Source: Desulfobacteraceae bacterium
GTDB taxonomy: Bacteria > Desulfobacterota > Desulfobacteria > Desulfobacterales > Desulfosalsimonadaceae
DNA: 7,608 nt
Direction of reading: 5' to 3'
Assembly: GCA_003551985.1 (NCBI GenBank)
Contig: PUOB01000402.1
Span: forward strand, 1-7,608
Each line of letters opens with the position of its first letter. Position 1 is the stretch's first letter. Of the stretch, positions 6,119 to 7,608 are shown in pieces. Under the pieces are notes generated by a model. That model did no database searches. It saw nothing but the letters and a program-made list of their open reading frames with translations, and was not told where the DNA came from. The translations under genes and the position numbers were made by a program.

Positions 6119-6277
6119 GCCCGGGGAACGGAAGGCGGCCGATTTGCCGGCGGATTAAAATCCGGGAAAAACAAAGGGGTAAAACATTTTTTGCAGGCCG
6201 GGGCCATAACGTGGTATTAATTCACGATGACATCCGTTTGTTGCGGTTTCAGGCACTAAATACATCAGGCGCACGGA

Positions 6278-7138
6278 ATGATAGAACTTTATGAAAACCT
6301 GTCCAGAAAAGAGGCCGATCTTTGCAGCCTCGTGCTGAACGCCTCGTTTATCCCGCATCGCATTAAACGGGGCCCGCGGGGGTATGTCATTCTTGTCGAC
6401 GAACACCATTACGACAGCGCCCGCCACGCAATAACGCAGTATTTCATTGAAAACCGGATCGATTGGGCCTACAGCGACAGCGGGCCGGCTGAAGCCGAAC
6501 ATGGATACGCCGGGGTATGGATTGCCGCGTTTTTGGGGGCGATCCATTTTTATGTCCAGAGTACCGGATTCGCACGGGAACTGTGGGACAATTTCGGGGC
6601 GTCGGCCAGCCGGATAAATGACGGCGAATTGTTCAGAACCGTTACCGCGCTGATGCTGCATGCGGATTCGGTCCATCTCGTCGGAAACATGGCCGGCATA
6701 GCCATTTTCGGTACGGCGGTGGCCCAGGTCGCCGGGTGGGGTGTCGCCTGTCTGATGATTCTGCTGGCAGGCGCAACCGGCAATCTGGCCAATGCGATTA
6801 TGCACCAGGATGCCCACCTGTCGATCGGTGCATCAACAGCCGTATTCGGTGCGGTTGGCATCCTCTCCGCATATCAGTTTGTGCGCAGGCGGTCAACGCG
6901 CCGCCAGCGTTCGGGGGCCTGGCTGCCGATCCTGGGCGGGCTCGCCTTGCTCGGAATTCTTGGAACCGGTGAGCGCGTCGATCTTGGCGCCCACCTGTTC
7001 GGGTTTCTGATGGGAATCGGGGTGGGGATCTTTTACACCGTTTCCCGCACCGGTCCGGGAGGTGAACGCGCCCAGTGGATTTGCCTGCTCACCGCATCGG
7101 GGTTGGTCATATTCTCATGGGTTGCAGGATATTTATAA
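6278..7138 (+). CDS. Rhomboid-family intramembrane serine protease
   Basis: This 286-residue inner-membrane protease cleaves transmembrane segments of other proteins. Residues 1 to about 65 form a soluble domain (LYENLSRKEADLCSLVLNA, then YVILVDEHHYDSARHAI) resembling the DUF2007-like fold seen in front of some rhomboids; this likeness is by eye. About seven membrane segments follow (about 77-95, 133-150, 152-172, 183-201, 214-230, 236-254, 266-284), a six-plus-one layout. Active-site features are the HxxxN pair H133 and N137 in HLVGN, nucleophile S186 in GASTAVFG and H239 in GAHLFGFLMG. The residue after the serine is Thr rather than the common Gly. All catalytic residues are present, so it should be active; the substrate is unknown. 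The ATG at 6278 has only a weak ribosome site. The gene is divergent from htpG and is followed after 31 bases by the HD gene, probably in one transcript. Its own promoter is not clear; a weak TTGCAG/TATTAA pair lies near 6191-6220. Confidence 0.92.
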   Translation: MIELYENLSRKEADLCSLVLNASFIPHRIKRGPRGYVILVDEHHYDSARHAITQYFIENRIDWAYSDSGPAEAEHGYAGVWIAAFLGAIHFYVQSTGFARELWDNFGASASRINDGELFRTVTALMLHADSVHLVGNMAGIAIFGTAVAQVAGWGVACLMILLAGATGNLANAIMHQDAHLSIGASTAVFGAVGILSAYQFVRRRSTRRQRSGAWLPILGGLALLGILGTGERVDLGAHLFGFLMGIGVGIFYTVSRTGPGGERAQWICLLTASGLVIFSWVAGYL

Positions 7139-7144
7139 AAGGAC

Positions 7145-7154
7145 GACTTTTTAC
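7145..7154 (+). repeat. Partial copy of the short repeat, GACTTTTTAC
   Basis: This has the first ten bases of the 13-base string found at 291-303 and 4072-4084. It sits in the 31-base gap between the rhomboid and HD genes, directly before the ribosome site AAGGAG. Confidence 0.3.
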
Positions 7155-7169
7155 ATATAAGGAGTATCA

Positions 7170-7608
7170 ATGAAGTTTATCGCAGACCTGCTGTTTGAAT
7201 CCAAAATGTTAAAGGAAATCCCCCGGGCCGGGTTTCCTTTTCTTGGCAACGGAAAAGAATCCGTGGCCGAACACTGCTTTTCGGCCACGTTTATCGCGTA
7301 CGTCATGGCAAGCATGACCCCGGATGCGGATCCGCTGCGCCTTATTTCCATGTGCCTGGTCCATGACCTGCCGGAATCGAGAACCGGGGATTTGAATTAT
7401 GTGCAGAAAAAATACGTCACCGCAAACGAGGAAAAAGCCATTGCCGATGCTACCCGGAACCTTCCCTTTGGCGACAACATAAAGGAACTCATGGCGGAGT
7501 TCAACGGGCAGGAAACCCTGGAGGCGAAACTGGCCCATGACGCCGACCAGATATCGTTTATACTTGATTTGAAAGCGCTTTCCGACACCGGCGGCAAAAG
7601 CCCGGAAA
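7170..7608 (+). CDS. HD-domain hydrolase, YfbR/HDDC2 5'-nucleotidase type (C-terminus missing)
   Basis: The first 146 residues of a metal-dependent phosphohydrolase run off the right edge. The HD-family metal ligands are in order: H35 in SVAEHCF, H65 D66 in LVHDLPE and D124 in LAHDADQI. E69 and D74 (TGDL) are also conserved in the YfbR-type group, which removes phosphate from deoxynucleoside 5'-monophosphates. The order ESVAEH, HDLPE, GD, LEAKL, DADQ matches the HD_3 family (about 190 residues) rather than GTPase-type or cyclic-di-GMP HD-GYP proteins. The ATG at 7170 follows a strong AAGGAG with five-base spacing. It likely shares a transcript with the rhomboid gene, although no functional link is evident. 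Exact substrate cannot be read from sequence. Confidence 0.88.
   Translation, partial: MKFIADLLFESKMLKEIPRAGFPFLGNGKESVAEHCFSATFIAYVMASMTPDADPLRLISMCLVHDLPESRTGDLNYVQKKYVTANEEKAIADATRNLPFGDNIKELMAEFNGQETLEAKLAHDADQISFILDLKALSDTGGKSPE

Noticed and set aside
6151..6164. Small hairpin CGGAT-TAAA-ATCCG upstream of the rhomboid gene
   Set aside because: Five pairs with a four-base loop is too weak to call, and there is no T run or known motif.
6155..6817. Minus-strand reading frame of 220 residues
   Set aside because: It is antisense to the rhomboid gene, whose catalytic motifs are all in the plus frame. It has no ribosome site or recognisable domain.

Overview
The window looks like chromosome from a Gram-negative, probably anaerobic, deltaproteobacterium (Desulfobacterota, perhaps Desulfobacterales). 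This is a judgement from gene style, roughly balanced base composition, a hexamer repeat of the (TCGAAA)n type between genes, and a sigma-32-like promoter in front of htpG. No 16S or other marker gene is present, so the placement is tentative.

Region 1 to 3913 (minus strand) is a signalling cluster. Reading in the direction of transcription from a good sigma-70-like promoter (3885-3913), it has a stand-alone CheY-like receiver protein (3821-3414), a 60-residue protein of unknown function (3370-3188), a divergent GspE/PilB-type ATPase (3188-1467) and a receiver-histidine kinase hybrid (1446-355). The small gene and the ATPase share one base (TGATG). A possible terminator and a hexamer repeat follow. 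The first 40 residues of a PAS-domain protein, probably another sensor, then run off the left edge. The ATPase keeps its Walker A lysine and its zinc cysteines but has lost the usual Asp-box, Walker-B glutamate and His-box residues. It therefore looks like a nucleotide-binding switch or scaffold rather than a pilus or secretion motor. This four-gene set is the most unusual part of the window.

Region 3914 to 6118 holds a near-palindromic intergenic element (3954-3998) and the heat-shock chaperone gene htpG (6021-4090, minus strand), preceded by a close match to a sigma-32 promoter.

Region 6119 to 7608 (plus strand, divergent from htpG) carries a seven-helix rhomboid protease with a small soluble N-terminal domain. 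The start of an HD-domain hydrolase of the YfbR/HDDC2 5'-nucleotidase type follows 31 bases later and runs off the right edge. No tRNA, rRNA, CRISPR array, insertion sequence or phage gene is visible.
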